From Fen-455 sp049523315 (GTDB taxonomy: Bacteria > Actinomycetota > Acidimicrobiia > Acidimicrobiales > Bog-793), in assembly GCA_049523315.1 (NCBI GenBank), contig JBEKMZ010000003.1, positions 1 through 64,000 of the forward strand: DNA of 64,000 nucleotides. Direction: 5' to 3'. A program made the position numbers and the translations under genes. Every line of letters begins with the position of its first letter. The stretch's first letter is position 1. A model generated the notes under the pieces. The model was not told the DNA's origin, searched no databases, and worked only from the letters and a program-made list of their open reading frames with translations. Positions 8,901 through 18,121 of the stretch are shown piece by piece.

Positions 8901-9437
8901 TCAGTCCTCGACGACGTCGTAAACCTGCACCAAGTCCGGCTCGCCGAGACCGACGATCTCTTTTGCCTCGGGCGCCTTCGTGAAGACGAATGTCTCGTAG
9001 ATAACGAACTTGAGGACGAAGAAGACACCGGACACGGCCAAGTACGAGGCCGTCGTGAGGGCGACCTGGCAACCCGGGTTGGCAGTTAGACGACGTGCAG
9101 CGTCTTCGGCCACGTGTGTGACAACCGCGGAGACCACGAATGTCGCGAGTGCGACGGCCATGTACAACAGCACTTCGGTGCGCCAGTCCCGGCCGCGCCG
9201 ATCGCGCCACGCCCAGCGGCGGTTCAGAATGTAGTTCGGCACCGCGCCGCCGATGAACCCGACGGCCGAGGCCACCGTGGTTCCCGTATGCCCCCAGCCC
9301 AGTGCTGCTGCGAATGCTGCCTCGCTGAGCACGATCGCCACGACCGACCCGGCGCTGTAGCCGGTGACGCGCCGCAACAGGGGATGACGTTCGAGATGCG
9401 GGCGCAACCAGGCTGGTGTTCTGGAGGCCACTGTCAC
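8901..9437 (-). CDS. GtrA-like membrane protein
   Basis: This 178-residue membrane protein has four predicted transmembrane helices (about residues 26-46, 55-75, 92-112 and 128-150). It carries the GtrA hallmark VGFIGGAVPNYILNRRWAWR after helix 2. GtrA proteins are thought to flip or support transfer of polyprenyl-linked sugars for cell-envelope glycans. The C-terminus EPDLVQVYDVVED is acidic and cytoplasmic. It starts with GTG at 9437. The gene stands alone between tRNA-Val and a divergent membrane-protein gene, so no partner glycosyltransferase is visible. Confidence 0.8.
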   Translation of the reverse strand: MTVASRTPAWLRPHLERHPLLRRVTGYSAGSVVAIVLSEAAFAAALGWGHTGTTVASAVGFIGGAVPNYILNRRWAWRDRRGRDWRTEVLLYMAVALATFVVSAVVTHVAEDAARRLTANPGCQVALTTASYLAVSGVFFVLKFVIYETFVFTKAPEAKEIVGLGEPDLVQVYDVVED

Positions 9438-9671
9438 TCAGCCGTACAGGCCGGAGCGGGGCGCATCAGAGCACCGCGCAAGTGACGATGACCCTGGGGA
9501 TCGACCCGCCTGTTGAAGCGACTACCCGTCAGGGCGCCGCGAACCGTCCGCGAAACAGGGGTACCGGCGCACACGGTTCTCACTGTAGCGCCCAGCCCGC
9601 CGGTTTCGCAGTCCGATAGGAGCGACCAGCTCCCAAGCGTTGTGCAAGGCGCGGCAGGTACCCTGGAGACG

Positions 9672-10421
9672 ATGGCGGACCAGGACGAAGCCGAGCCCGA
9701 CGAGTCCGACCCCGGCGCGACCGAGGGCTCGGGTGCCCCTGCCAACGGGTGGAACCAGTGGGTGCGGCGCAACTTCTCGATGCAGCGCTTCTTGCGGCCG
9801 GCTCCTTCTAACGAGCGCGCCGGGAGCGGAGGCCCCTCGGCCGGCTCCGGCGTGACTCCATCGCAGCGCTCGGCGGCAGTCAAGGCCGCCGTGAACAACC
9901 TCAACCCTCGCGAGCGACAGATCGGGTTCCTTGCCGTCGCATTCGAGCTGGCGCTGACCGCGATCGTTGTCATCCCGTACCTGACTCACCACGTCAAGCT
10001 CTCGAAGAACAACCTCAAGACCATGAGCGCGGTGCACTTTTTCTTGGTCGAGGGGCTCGTCGTAGCGATCTTCCTGCTTCTCGGGACGCTCCTCAAGCGC
10101 CGGGCCCTACTCGGTTTCGCATCGCTCGCCACGGCCATCTGGCTCATAGAGCTGCCGGCGCTTCGCGTGTTCGGTCTCGCTTATCTTGGCCTCGGGATAT
10201 GGCTTCTCATGAAGGGCCTCAAGTCCCAGCAGAATGCCACCCGAGGCACCGCCCGGGGCGCTTCGAGCCAGCCGAGGCCCTCCAAGCGCGCCCGCTCTCA
10301 GGCCGAAGCGCTCGCGAGCCGATCGGCACCCAAGGCGAACAAGCGCTACACGCCGCCCAAGCCCGCGCGCCGGCCCCCGCCGAAAAAGCCAGCCCCGGCT
10401 CGCGCCGAGCCTCCGAAGTAG
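9672..10421 (+). CDS. Uncharacterised membrane protein with basic Pro/Lys-rich tail
   Basis: I do not recognise a named family. The 249 residues divide in three. An acidic, Gly/Ser-rich N-terminus of about 75 residues holds the short basic stretch WVRRNFSMQRFLRP. A central block of about 100 residues holds three to four membrane segments (LALTAIVVIPYL; FFLVEGLVVAIFLLLGTLL; two shorter ones). The last 65 residues form a strongly basic, Pro/Ala/Lys-rich tail. The tail suggests binding to nucleic acid or anionic lipid. The start at ATG 9672 was chosen because the upstream extension has no resemblance to coding sequence. Confidence 0.65.
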   Translation: MADQDEAEPDESDPGATEGSGAPANGWNQWVRRNFSMQRFLRPAPSNERAGSGGPSAGSGVTPSQRSAAVKAAVNNLNPRERQIGFLAVAFELALTAIVVIPYLTHHVKLSKNNLKTMSAVHFFLVEGLVVAIFLLLGTLLKRRALLGFASLATAIWLIELPALRVFGLAYLGLGIWLLMKGLKSQQNATRGTARGASSQPRPSKRARSQAEALASRSAPKANKRYTPPKPARRPPPKKPAPARAEPPK

Positions 10422-10536
10422 TGGCTCCGACCACGACGAGACCGTGGCTGCTCCGCCTTGTCGCCCACTTGCTGTCGCAGTTTTCGCGGGCTGAAATGGC
10501 CAGGCGCTCTAGCAGCCGGATGCTAGAAACACACCC

Positions 10537-12939
10537 GTGATATCCGACGAGCTCGCCGGCCGGCGGATCGCCGTCACCGGGGCGACCGGCTTCCTCGGGA
10601 CAGCGCTCGTCGAGCGACTGCTGCGAAGCGTGCCGGAGTGCGAGATCATCGTCGTCGTCCGCCCCGGCCAACGCCAGGGGCCGGCCGAACGCACGCGGCG
10701 CGAGATACTGCGTAACGACTGCTTCGACCGGCTCAGGGCAGAGCTCGGTGAGAGCTTCGAGGAGGTGGTCGCGCGGCGCCTGCGCACCATCGCTGGCGAC
10801 GTGGGACGAGACGGGCTCGCGCTCGACGACGCCGGTCGGGACATCCTCGGCTCGTGTGACATCGTCATCCACGCCGCGGCGGCGGTGACATTCGACGCAC
10901 CCTTGGATGGCGCCGTCGAGGTCAACTTGCTAGGACCCCTGCGTGTCGCAGAGACACTCAAAGAGCTCGCAGGTGAGCGGGCGACGGGTGGATCTCCCGG
11001 AGACCTACCGCATCTGATCGCGGTCTCGACGGCGTACGTCAACAGCGGCCACAAGGGCGACGCCGCCGAGGAGCTCATCACCTCTTCGAAGTTCGTCTCC
11101 AAGATCGACTGGCGGGCGGAGGTCAAAGCCGCGCGCCGTGCCCGCGCCGACGAGGACGCAGCGAGCCGGAGCCCGGAGCGGCTGACGGCCTTCCACCGCT
11201 CTGCGCGCTCTGAGCTCGGGGCGGCCGGCACGGCGTTGTTGGCGGAGAAGACCGAGCAGTTGCGCTCCGATTGGGTCCGCGACCGCATGGTGGCCCTGGG
11301 CCGCGGCCGTGCCAGGGCGCTCGGGTGGCCCGATGCGTACGCCTTTACGAAGTCACTCGGCGAGAACGCCCTGCTCGAGGTGCGTGGTGAGCTGCCGCTC
11401 ACGATCGTGCGGCCATCGATCGTCGAGTCTTCCCTCCTGCAGCCGCGCCCGGGGTGGATCCGCGGGTTCAGGATGGCCGAGCCCGTCATCATCTCCTACG
11501 CCCGAGGCCTGCTCCGACAGTTCCCCGGGGTCCCCGAGGGGATCGTCGACGTGATCCCAGTCGACCTCGTCGTCGCGGCCTTGATCGCCGTCGCGGCCAA
11601 GGGCCCAGATCCTTCCGGCCCAACCGTCTACCAGGTCGCCTCGGGTGTCAGGAACCCTCTCCACTACGGTCAGCTGGTCGATCTTGTCGAGAACTGGTTC
11701 ACCGAGCGCCCGCTCTATGACAACAGGGGCCAGCCGATCGTCGTCCCAAAGTGGTCCTTCCCCGGCCGTGGCCGTGTCCAGGGCCAGCTCCGGCGAGCGA
11801 CGCAGGTCCTTGGTGCGGCCGAGCGGCTCGTAAACGCCCTTCCGTTGCGGGGCGAGCGGGCCGAAGGTGCCGCCCGGATCGAGGAGCGGCGCTCCGAGGC
11901 AGAGCGCGCCCTCAGCTACGTCGAGCTATACGGCGCCTACAGCGAGACGGAGGCGCGATTTCGCATCGACCGCACTGTGCAACTGTTCGAGAGCCTCTCC
12001 TCGGCTGACCAGGAGATGTTCTGCTTCGACCCGGCCGTGATCGACTGGACCCACTACATAGAAGACGTCCATCTGCCCTCGGTCGTCGAGCACGCCAGGG
12101 TCCGCACCTCGCCGACTTCGAGACGGACAATGGCGACGCGCGAAGAGCGCACCTTGAAGGCCGTCTTGTCCGACAAGCCGCGTTGCGCCGCCTTCGACCT
12201 CGAGAACACCCTGATCGCATCGAACGTGGTCGAGAGCTACGCCTGGCTCGCCACCCGCCACCTGGAACGCGCCGACCGTACCCGCCTCGTCGCAGGCCTG
12301 CTCGCAGAGGGCCCGAGGCTCCTTCGCCTCGACCGGCGCGACCGGAGCGACTTTCTGCGCGCCTTCTATCGTCGCTACGAGGGTGCCCCGATCGACCAGC
12401 TGCGATTCGACAGCTACGAGCTGTTCAGCGACCTCTTGGGCCTGCGGGCCTTTCCCGACGCCATCGCCCGAGTGAGGCGCCATCGCGCCCTCGGGCACCG
12501 GACCTTGTTAATCACCGGCGCCCTCGACTTCGTCGTCGAGCCCCTTCGCCCTCTTTTCGACGAGATCGTTTGTGCTCACATGGGCGAGCGCGACGGCAAG
12601 CTCACGGGCGAGCTCACCGACTCACCTCCAACCGGTGAGGCGCGGGCGCTCTTGCTCGACGAATTCGCTCGCTCGCAGGGCCTTAGTCTCGGTGACACAG
12701 TGTCGTACGCGGACTCGACGAGCGACCTGCCCATGCTCGAGGCAGCCGGGTTCCCGGTCGTGGTGAACCCGGAGGCCAAGCTCGCCGCCATCGCCCGGCG
12801 GCGGGGCTGGTTCATCGAGCACTGGCAACGGTCGGCCGGGGGGCCGAGGCGCACACTCGCGATCGCAACCCGCAAGCCCGGAGTGCAGACCAGACCGGCC
12901 ACTTGGCTCACGACATCGTCAAGTGGAGACGGCAGGTGA
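10537..12939 (+). CDS. Fatty acyl-CoA reductase fused to a HAD-IB hydrolase
   Basis: An 800-residue two-domain protein. Residues 1 to about 500 form an extended short-chain reductase of the NAD_binding_4 (alcohol-forming acyl-CoA reductase) type. It has the NADP motif TGATGFLG (14-21), STAYVN and the YAFTK catalytic Tyr-Lys pair followed by PSIVESSL. The last 270 residues are a SerB-like HAD-IB phosphatase starting at AAFDLENTLIASN with a later SYADSTSDLPML metal loop. The first domain should reduce long-chain acyl-CoA to aldehyde or alcohol. The phosphatase could act on a lipid phosphate. It is the first gene of a tightly coupled four-gene operon with GTGA/ATGA overlaps. The start is GTG 10537. 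Confidence 0.85.
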   Translation: MISDELAGRRIAVTGATGFLGTALVERLLRSVPECEIIVVVRPGQRQGPAERTRREILRNDCFDRLRAELGESFEEVVARRLRTIAGDVGRDGLALDDAGRDILGSCDIVIHAAAAVTFDAPLDGAVEVNLLGPLRVAETLKELAGERATGGSPGDLPHLIAVSTAYVNSGHKGDAAEELITSSKFVSKIDWRAEVKAARRARADEDAASRSPERLTAFHRSARSELGAAGTALLAEKTEQLRSDWVRDRMVALGRGRARALGWPDAYAFTKSLGENALLEVRGELPLTIVRPSIVESSLLQPRPGWIRGFRMAEPVIISYARGLLRQFPGVPEGIVDVIPVDLVVAALIAVAAKGPDPSGPTVYQVASGVRNPLHYGQLVDLVENWFTERPLYDNRGQPIVVPKWSFPGRGRVQGQLRRATQVLGAAERLVNALPLRGERAEGAARIEERRSEAERALSYVELYGAYSETEARFRIDRTVQLFESLSSADQEMFCFDPAVIDWTHYIEDVHLPSVVEHARVRTSPTSRRTMATREERTLKAVLSDKPRCAAFDLENTLIASNVVESYAWLATRHLERADRTRLVAGLLAEGPRLLRLDRRDRSDFLRAFYRRYEGAPIDQLRFDSYELFSDLLGLRAFPDAIARVRRHRALGHRTLLITGALDFVVEPLRPLFDEIVCAHMGERDGKLTGELTDSPPTGEARALLLDEFARSQGLSLGDTVSYADSTSDLPMLEAAGFPVVVNPEAKLAAIARRRGWFIEHWQRSAGGPRRTLAIATRKPGVQTRPATWLTTSSSGDGR

Positions 12940-14195
12940 AGGCGCTCCAGTTCGAACGCAACGTCCCGCGCTTTGCCGCGGCCCGGGTCGCCTCCACGCT
13001 CGCTGGCTCCGGGAAAGGAGTCCGCCTCGGGCCCCTCGAGCTCGTCGAGATCGACCCGTTCGAGCTGCCCGGACCGGGATGGGTCCGGCTGCGACCCCGC
13101 CTCGCGGGCATCTGCGGATCGGACCTCGCCACCTTGGACGGCCGCAGCTCTCGGTACTTCGAGCACATCGTCAGCTTCCCCTTCGTGCCGGGCCACGAGG
13201 TGGTGAGCGACGTCGAAGGGGGGACGCTCGACGGCCGCAGGGTCGTGCTCGAGCCCGTGCTCGGCTGCGAAGCACGTGGGGTTCGGCCCCCTTGTGCCGG
13301 TTGCGCGGCAGGCCGGAAGGGCTCCTGCGAACGGATCGCCTTCGGGCACCTACGACCGGGGCTGCAGACCGGCTACTGCCGCGACACCGGCGGTGGCTGG
13401 TCGACCGGGCTCGTCGCGCACGAGAGCCAGCTCCACGAAGTACCAGACGACATGTCGGACGAGGCCGCCGTCATGGTCGAGCCGGCCGCCTGCGCCGTCC
13501 ACGCGGCGTGCGCAGCCGACATCGCCGGCGGGGAGCGCGTCGTCGTGTTCGGTTCGGGGACACTCGGGCTGTGCGTGCTAGCCGCGCTCCGCTCGCTGTT
13601 TCTACCCGGCACCCTCCTCGCGGTCGCCAAGCACCCCAAACAGCGCGATCTCGCACGCGACCTCGGCGCGGATCAGGTCGTCAAGCCTGGCGAGCACAAG
13701 CGGGCCGCACGGCGGGTGTCGGGCTCGCTGGCTCTCGAGTCGGACAACGGGCATATCGAGCGCCTGACGGGCGGTGTCGATCTCGTCATCGATTGCGTGG
13801 GAAGCGCCGACTCCCTGGCCCAGTGCCTCGACATCGTGCGCCCAGGTGGCCGGGTCGTCCTCGTCGGCATGCCCGGGCTCATCAAGGTCGACCTGGCGCC
13901 CTTGTGGCAGCGCGAGATCGAGCTGCGCGGCGCTTACGCTTATGGGAGTGAGGACCGGCCCGGCGGGCCACGGTCGAGTTTCGATCTCGCGTTCGAGCTC
14001 GTTCGAGAGGCGCACCTAGAGCGCCTCGTCTCTGCGCGCTACCCACTCGAGAGCTACGAGGACGCCGTTGCCCACGCAGCCGCCGCCGGAGGTCGTGGGG
14101 CGGTAAAGATCGTGTTCGACCTGCGCAAGGGTGCGGGCGGCGGCCACGGCGCCGACGGTCGGCAGATGGCCATTACTAACAAGGAGGCAAAGTGA
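12936..14195 (+). CDS. Zinc-dependent medium-chain alcohol dehydrogenase
   Basis: A 419-residue member of the medium-chain dehydrogenase family. It shows the catalytic zinc ligand in AGICGSD, the following PFVPGHEVV, the structural-zinc cysteines in CAGCAAGRKGSC, and a Rossmann fold with VVVFGSGTLGLCVLA. It probably oxidises or reduces an alcohol/aldehyde linked to the acyl-CoA reductase encoded just upstream. The GTG at 12936 overlaps the upstream stop as GTGA, and GGAGACGG precedes it. The open frame reaches back to 12903, but the coupled GTG is the more likely start. The exact substrate is not evident. Confidence 0.85.
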   Translation: MKALQFERNVPRFAAARVASTLAGSGKGVRLGPLELVEIDPFELPGPGWVRLRPRLAGICGSDLATLDGRSSRYFEHIVSFPFVPGHEVVSDVEGGTLDGRRVVLEPVLGCEARGVRPPCAGCAAGRKGSCERIAFGHLRPGLQTGYCRDTGGGWSTGLVAHESQLHEVPDDMSDEAAVMVEPAACAVHAACAADIAGGERVVVFGSGTLGLCVLAALRSLFLPGTLLAVAKHPKQRDLARDLGADQVVKPGEHKRAARRVSGSLALESDNGHIERLTGGVDLVIDCVGSADSLAQCLDIVRPGGRVVLVGMPGLIKVDLAPLWQREIELRGAYAYGSEDRPGGPRSSFDLAFELVREAHLERLVSARYPLESYEDAVAHAAAAGGRGAVKIVFDLRKGAGGGHGADGRQMAITNKEAK

Positions 14196-15781
14196 GCCCG
14201 AGGCCCGGCTTCGTCCTCGAGGTCGACCGGTCGACCCCGGCGACCTTGATGTGGCACGGCGAGGGCTTCCGTCTGGAAAAGCTTCCGGTCGGGACGCGGG
14301 TCATATACGGCCCAGAGCCGCTCGACCCGGTCGCCGATCCCGATGAGGTGATCCGCAACGCCCTCGAGCATCCCCTCGGCGACTCCCAGCCGTTGCGCAC
14401 GCTCCTGTTTGCCGGCATGCGCCTCACGATCGCGTTCGACGACATCTCGCTCCCCCTTCCGCCCATGCAGGCCCCTGACGTGCGCCAGCGCGTGATCGAA
14501 GCGGTCTTAGACCTGGCGGCTGAGGCGGGGGTGGACGATGTCGTCCTCATCGCGGCGCTCGCACTGCACCGCCGCATGACCGATCCCGAGCTTCGCCACG
14601 CCCTCGGCGATCGCGTCTTCGAGGCATTCGCCCCCCATGGGCTGCTCTTGCAGCACGACGCCGAGGACCCGACGAACCTGGTCCACCTCGGGCTCACCGA
14701 TCATGGCGAAGACGTGGAGATCAACCGCCGGGCGGCCGAGAGCGACCTCCTCGTGTACATCAACATCAACCTCGTCCCCATGGACGGGGGGCACAAGTCC
14801 GTCGCGACCGGCCTCGCCTCGTACAAGAGCTTGAAGCACCACCACAACGTGCGCACGCTGCAGCACAGCCGCTCGTTGATGGACGAGAACAACTCAGAGC
14901 TGCGCAACTCGAATTGGCGCATGGGGCGGCTCATCGCGGCCGCGGGCGTGAAGATCTTCCAGATCGAGACGACGCTGAACACCAACACATTCCCGGACCA
15001 GCTCGGATTCCTGCAAAAGCGGGAATGGGAATGGTCACTTCGCGACCGGGCGAGCTTCCTCGCCACCTCCGCAGCACTCGCGCGGACGCCCGGGGGGATC
15101 AGCCGCAAGATCTTCCACTCGGTCTACGCGCCGCACAATCTCACCTCCGCACAGGCGGGCGAGGTCGAAGCGGTCCATCGGTCCACCCTCTCCAACATCT
15201 ACCGCCAGCAGTCGGTGGAGGTTTCAGGCCAGACCGATGTCCTTACCATGGGGCTGCCGTACATATGCCCCTACAACGTCAACTCGACGATGAACCCGAT
15301 CCTCGTCGCGTGCCTAGGCCTCGGGTACTTCTTCAACCTCTATCGCGGCAAGCCCCTCGTGCGCGAGGGGGGTGTCCTCATCATCTCGCACCCGACGCCG
15401 TGGGAGTTCAACCCGGTCCACCACCCGAGCTACATCGACTTTTTCGAGCAGGTACTGGCCGAGACGACCGACCTGATCGAGATCGAGGCCAAGTACGAGG
15501 AAGCCTTCGCCACAGACCCCTGGTATATCCACCTTTACCGGACGAGCTACGCCTACCACGGCGTCCACCCCCTCTACATGTGGTACTGGTGCGCGCACGC
15601 CCTTCAGCACCTCGGTCGGGTGATCGTGGTCGGAGGCGACCGGTCGGCCGTGCGACGGATGGGTTTCTCTCCCGCGTCAACGCTAAATGACGCCCTCGAG
15701 CTTGCCGAAGATACTGTCGGGAGGGAACCGACCATCACCCATCTCCACGTGCCCCCATTGCTGCTGGCCGAGGTCACATGA
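14192..15781 (+). CDS. LarA-like (DUF2088) lactate-racemase-family protein
   Basis: The protein is 529 residues. The N-terminal half resembles the LarA N-domain: LTIAFDDISLPLPPMQAPDV, then RMTDPELRHALGDRVF and the His-rich KSLKHHHN. The length is well above the approximately 425 residues of true lactate racemase, and a C-terminal part rich in Trp/Tyr (YMWYWCAHALQHLG) is unlike LarA. The nickel-pincer cofactor genes larB, larC and larE are not in the window. Its place between an alcohol dehydrogenase and a PlsC acyltransferase suggests a lipid-related hydroxy-acid substrate, which is inference. The start is GTG 14192, coupled to the upstream stop. Confidence 0.7.
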   Translation: MSPRPGFVLEVDRSTPATLMWHGEGFRLEKLPVGTRVIYGPEPLDPVADPDEVIRNALEHPLGDSQPLRTLLFAGMRLTIAFDDISLPLPPMQAPDVRQRVIEAVLDLAAEAGVDDVVLIAALALHRRMTDPELRHALGDRVFEAFAPHGLLLQHDAEDPTNLVHLGLTDHGEDVEINRRAAESDLLVYININLVPMDGGHKSVATGLASYKSLKHHHNVRTLQHSRSLMDENNSELRNSNWRMGRLIAAAGVKIFQIETTLNTNTFPDQLGFLQKREWEWSLRDRASFLATSAALARTPGGISRKIFHSVYAPHNLTSAQAGEVEAVHRSTLSNIYRQQSVEVSGQTDVLTMGLPYICPYNVNSTMNPILVACLGLGYFFNLYRGKPLVREGGVLIISHPTPWEFNPVHHPSYIDFFEQVLAETTDLIEIEAKYEEAFATDPWYIHLYRTSYAYHGVHPLYMWYWCAHALQHLGRVIVVGGDRSAVRRMGFSPASTLNDALELAEDTVGREPTITHLHVPPLLLAEVT

Positions 15782-16722
15782 CACGGCGTGTGCGCGGCGC
15801 GCTCGAGCCCGGCCGCGAGGGACTGCGCTTTGTGGCCGAGCGGCCGACTCGCCCGGGTGGCGTCGCCGTCCAGGCACCCAAGAGCACACTCGGCGTTGAC
15901 TACGAGACGGCCTGGGCGCGCCGGTACTCGGTCCGACTCGCGCGGGCGATGGTCCTCGACGACTTCTCCCGGCCTGTGCTGCGCGTGGCACTGTCACCCC
16001 GGGTGACCGGCCTCGAGCACCTCGATCCCGTGCGGGGCCCGATGATCCTCGCCGCCAATCACGCCAGTCATCTCGACACCGCCCTGCTGCTGTCGGTACT
16101 GCCCTCTTGGTTGAGGCACCGGACGATCGTGGCGGCGGCGGCCGACTACTTCTTCGACCGGCACTGGAAAGCGGCTTTCTGGTCCTTCGGCCTTGGCGCG
16201 ATCCCGATGGAGCGCACCAAGGTCAATCGCCGCTCGGCGGATCTTGCTGCCCATCTCATAGACGACGGCTGGAGCCTCATCATCTTCCCCGAGGGTGGGC
16301 GCACAGAGGACGGCTGGGGTCGCGAGTTCAAAGGCGGCGCCTCTTACCTCGCAAAGCGCTGTGGCGTCCCGGTCATCCCGGTCCACATCCGTGGCACAAG
16401 GGCGGTGCTCGCCAAGAGCAGCTCACGCTTTCGCCCGGGGTCGACCGAGATACGCCTCGGTGATGCCCTCACGCCGAGGGTGGCCGAGGACGCCCGCAAG
16501 TTCGCAGCCCGCATCGAGCTCGCCGTCGCGGCCCTCGCAGACGAGGCGGAGTCGGACTGGTGGTCGGCGCGCCGGCGGGCGGCGGCCGGGACAACTCCAC
16601 CGTTCCGTGGCCCTGAGGTCTCCGCCTGGCGCCGCGAGTGGGCCTTGCCGGACTCGGCCCGCAAGGACCAGCGCCCCGTGCGCGAGCGCTCGAGCCACAA
16701 GCCCTGGAACCGTGATGAATGA
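15778..16722 (+). CDS. PlsC-family 1-acylglycerol-phosphate acyltransferase
   Basis: A 314-residue protein with the acyltransferase motifs NHASHLDTALL (NHxxxxD, catalytic), IPMERTKVNRRS and FPEGGRTEDGWGREFKGGAS. It should transfer a fatty acyl chain to a lysophosphatidate-like or other glycerol-phosphate lipid at the membrane. An N-terminal extension of about 60 residues and a basic C-terminus of about 60 residues lie outside the core. The ATG at 15778 overlaps the previous stop as ATGA. As last enzyme of the coupled operon it points to synthesis of an unusual lipid (ether, alcohol or wax-like) rather than bulk phospholipid. Confidence 0.85.
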   Translation: MTRRVRGALEPGREGLRFVAERPTRPGGVAVQAPKSTLGVDYETAWARRYSVRLARAMVLDDFSRPVLRVALSPRVTGLEHLDPVRGPMILAANHASHLDTALLLSVLPSWLRHRTIVAAAADYFFDRHWKAAFWSFGLGAIPMERTKVNRRSADLAAHLIDDGWSLIIFPEGGRTEDGWGREFKGGASYLAKRCGVPVIPVHIRGTRAVLAKSSSRFRPGSTEIRLGDALTPRVAEDARKFAARIELAVAALADEAESDWWSARRRAAAGTTPPFRGPEVSAWRREWALPDSARKDQRPVRERSSHKPWNRDE

Positions 16723-17275
16723 CGGCGCGCCCGCGCATTGCCGCGGCCGTTCCGGTCGCCTCCCCATCGGCGCGCGCGCGGGCCTTGCGGGCCTTATCAT
16801 TCTCGCCGTGTCGGCCACGGTCTCCGCCTGTGGCGCGAGCACTTCGCTCGGCAACGACTTCTTGGCCCCGCTCACGGCACTGCCCGCCACCGATGTCGTG
16901 TTCGAGACAAACCTACAAAGTGCGGTCCAAGGCGGGGTCGTGCAGGCAGGACTTTCGGGCACGTCGCAACTCGGTGGCCTGGCCGAGACCAGTGGCGCCC
17001 CTGCGACGACGAGCGAGGTCAGTGTGGCGAGCGGCACGGGCGTGTCGGTGTATACCGCCTTCAACCCTGTCGACCGGCACTGCCTCGGGAGTTTTGTGAT
17101 CCCCCCCGGGGCGGCGGTGACCGTCCTCGGCGAGAGCGACGCCGGAACCTATGACTTCTGGTTCTCGGCCACGACCGCAACCGGATGCACGGCCAGCATC
17201 TTCACGACTGAGATGTCGGTGCCTTCCGGATGGGCGTCGGGCGATCCTTCCTCGACAGGCTGGCCGAGCGCCTGA
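16715..17275 (+). CDS. Predicted lipoprotein, function unknown
   Basis: The 186-residue protein has an N-terminal signal: basic start, hydrophobic stretch GLAGLIILAVSATV, then a lipobox ending SAC followed by GAS. It is probably lipid-anchored on the outside of the membrane. The mature part is small, Ser/Thr/Gly-rich and contains two further cysteines (RHCLGSF and TGCTAS) about 45 residues apart, which could pair. It overlaps the end of the acyltransferase gene by eight bases, so it belongs to the same operon. No family was recognised. The GTG at 16712 is an alternative start. Confidence 0.65.
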   Translation: MNDGAPAHCRGRSGRLPIGARAGLAGLIILAVSATVSACGASTSLGNDFLAPLTALPATDVVFETNLQSAVQGGVVQAGLSGTSQLGGLAETSGAPATTSEVSVASGTGVSVYTAFNPVDRHCLGSFVIPPGAAVTVLGESDAGTYDFWFSATTATGCTASIFTTEMSVPSGWASGDPSSTGWPSA

Positions 17276-17308
17276 CGAGCCGTCGGGCGGGCCGAGGCGC
17301 GAGTCAGG

Positions 17309-18121
17309 TCAGTTGCGCACGCCCGGGGGCACCATGCCCCACCTTGCGCCGAGGACGTAGCCCCGGCCCCGGACCAGGCTCCGGCGCCACTCCACCGGGC
17401 GATCCCCCGCATAGGCGACACGCTCAACCTCCAAGATGCCCTCGCCCCGGCCGGGCCGCAGCATCTTGCGCTCGGCAGGTGTGCAGGCGACCGCCCGCAG
17501 CTGTTCGGTGCCGCCGGTGATGCGCAGCCCGCAACGTGCCTCGAGCAGGGCGTAGAGGGATCCCTGGGTTAGATCACCACCGGCGAACGCGCGCCGTTGC
17601 GCGGCGTCGAGCGCGATCGCCGACAGGTCGAGCGCTAGCGGCTCATCGTCCGCGTAACGGAGGCGCTCTACCCATTGCACCACCTCGTGGCTACCTGTCC
17701 CGAGCGCCCGGGCGACGGTCTCGCCGGCTTCTGCCTCCTCGACTCGTAGCACCTTGCTCGCTTCCGCGAGCCCCGCCGCGGTAATCGCCTGGGCGAGGCC
17801 CGAGGTACCGAGGATCGGCGCGTCGAGATGACGGTGGACCACGAAGGTCCCGCTCCCCCGGCGGGCATCCAGCAGGCCCTCCCCTCGGAGACGCCGAATG
17901 GCCTCGCGTACGGTCGCACGGCTGACGCTGAAAGCACCGGCGAGCTCGATCTCTGTCGGGAACCTCTCGTCGAACTCGCCTGAGGCGAGGCGCCGGCGCA
18001 GCTCACGGGCAAGTTGCGCCCACAGCGGGAGGGGGTCGCTCGAGTCGAGTGCCATGACCGCGGCCATCGGTGCGCTCCCACTGGCGCGGTCCGGATTGTC
18101 CGGGCTCAAGCGGTCAGCCAC
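17309..18121 (-). CDS. GntR-family transcriptional regulator (HutC/UTRA subfamily)
   Basis: The protein has 270 residues. A winged helix-turn-helix (FPTEIELAGAFSVSRATVRE, then AIRRLRGEGLLDARRGSGTF) is followed by a UTRA ligand-binding domain (EVVQWVERLRYADDEPLAL; LYALLEARCGLRITGG). UTRA regulators sense small metabolites and repress nearby transporters or catabolic genes. It is last in the TauE-DUF1634-gntR operon and its start overlaps the DUF1634 stop by 16 bases. An 18-bp palindrome in front of the operon (19409-19426) is a plausible autoregulatory operator. The start could be GTG 18121, or ATG 18067 just before the domain. Confidence 0.85.
   Translation of the reverse strand: MADRLSPDNPDRASGSAPMAAVMALDSSDPLPLWAQLARELRRRLASGEFDERFPTEIELAGAFSVSRATVREAIRRLRGEGLLDARRGSGTFVVHRHLDAPILGTSGLAQAITAAGLAEASKVLRVEEAEAGETVARALGTGSHEVVQWVERLRYADDEPLALDLSAIALDAAQRRAFAGGDLTQGSLYALLEARCGLRITGGTEQLRAVACTPAERKMLRPGRGEGILEVERVAYAGDRPVEWRRSLVRGRGYVLGARWGMVPPGVRN

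Noticed and set aside
12923..13951. 342-codon frame overlapping the alcohol dehydrogenase
   Set aside because: Out-of-frame shadow of a gene with clear zinc-binding and Rossmann motifs.
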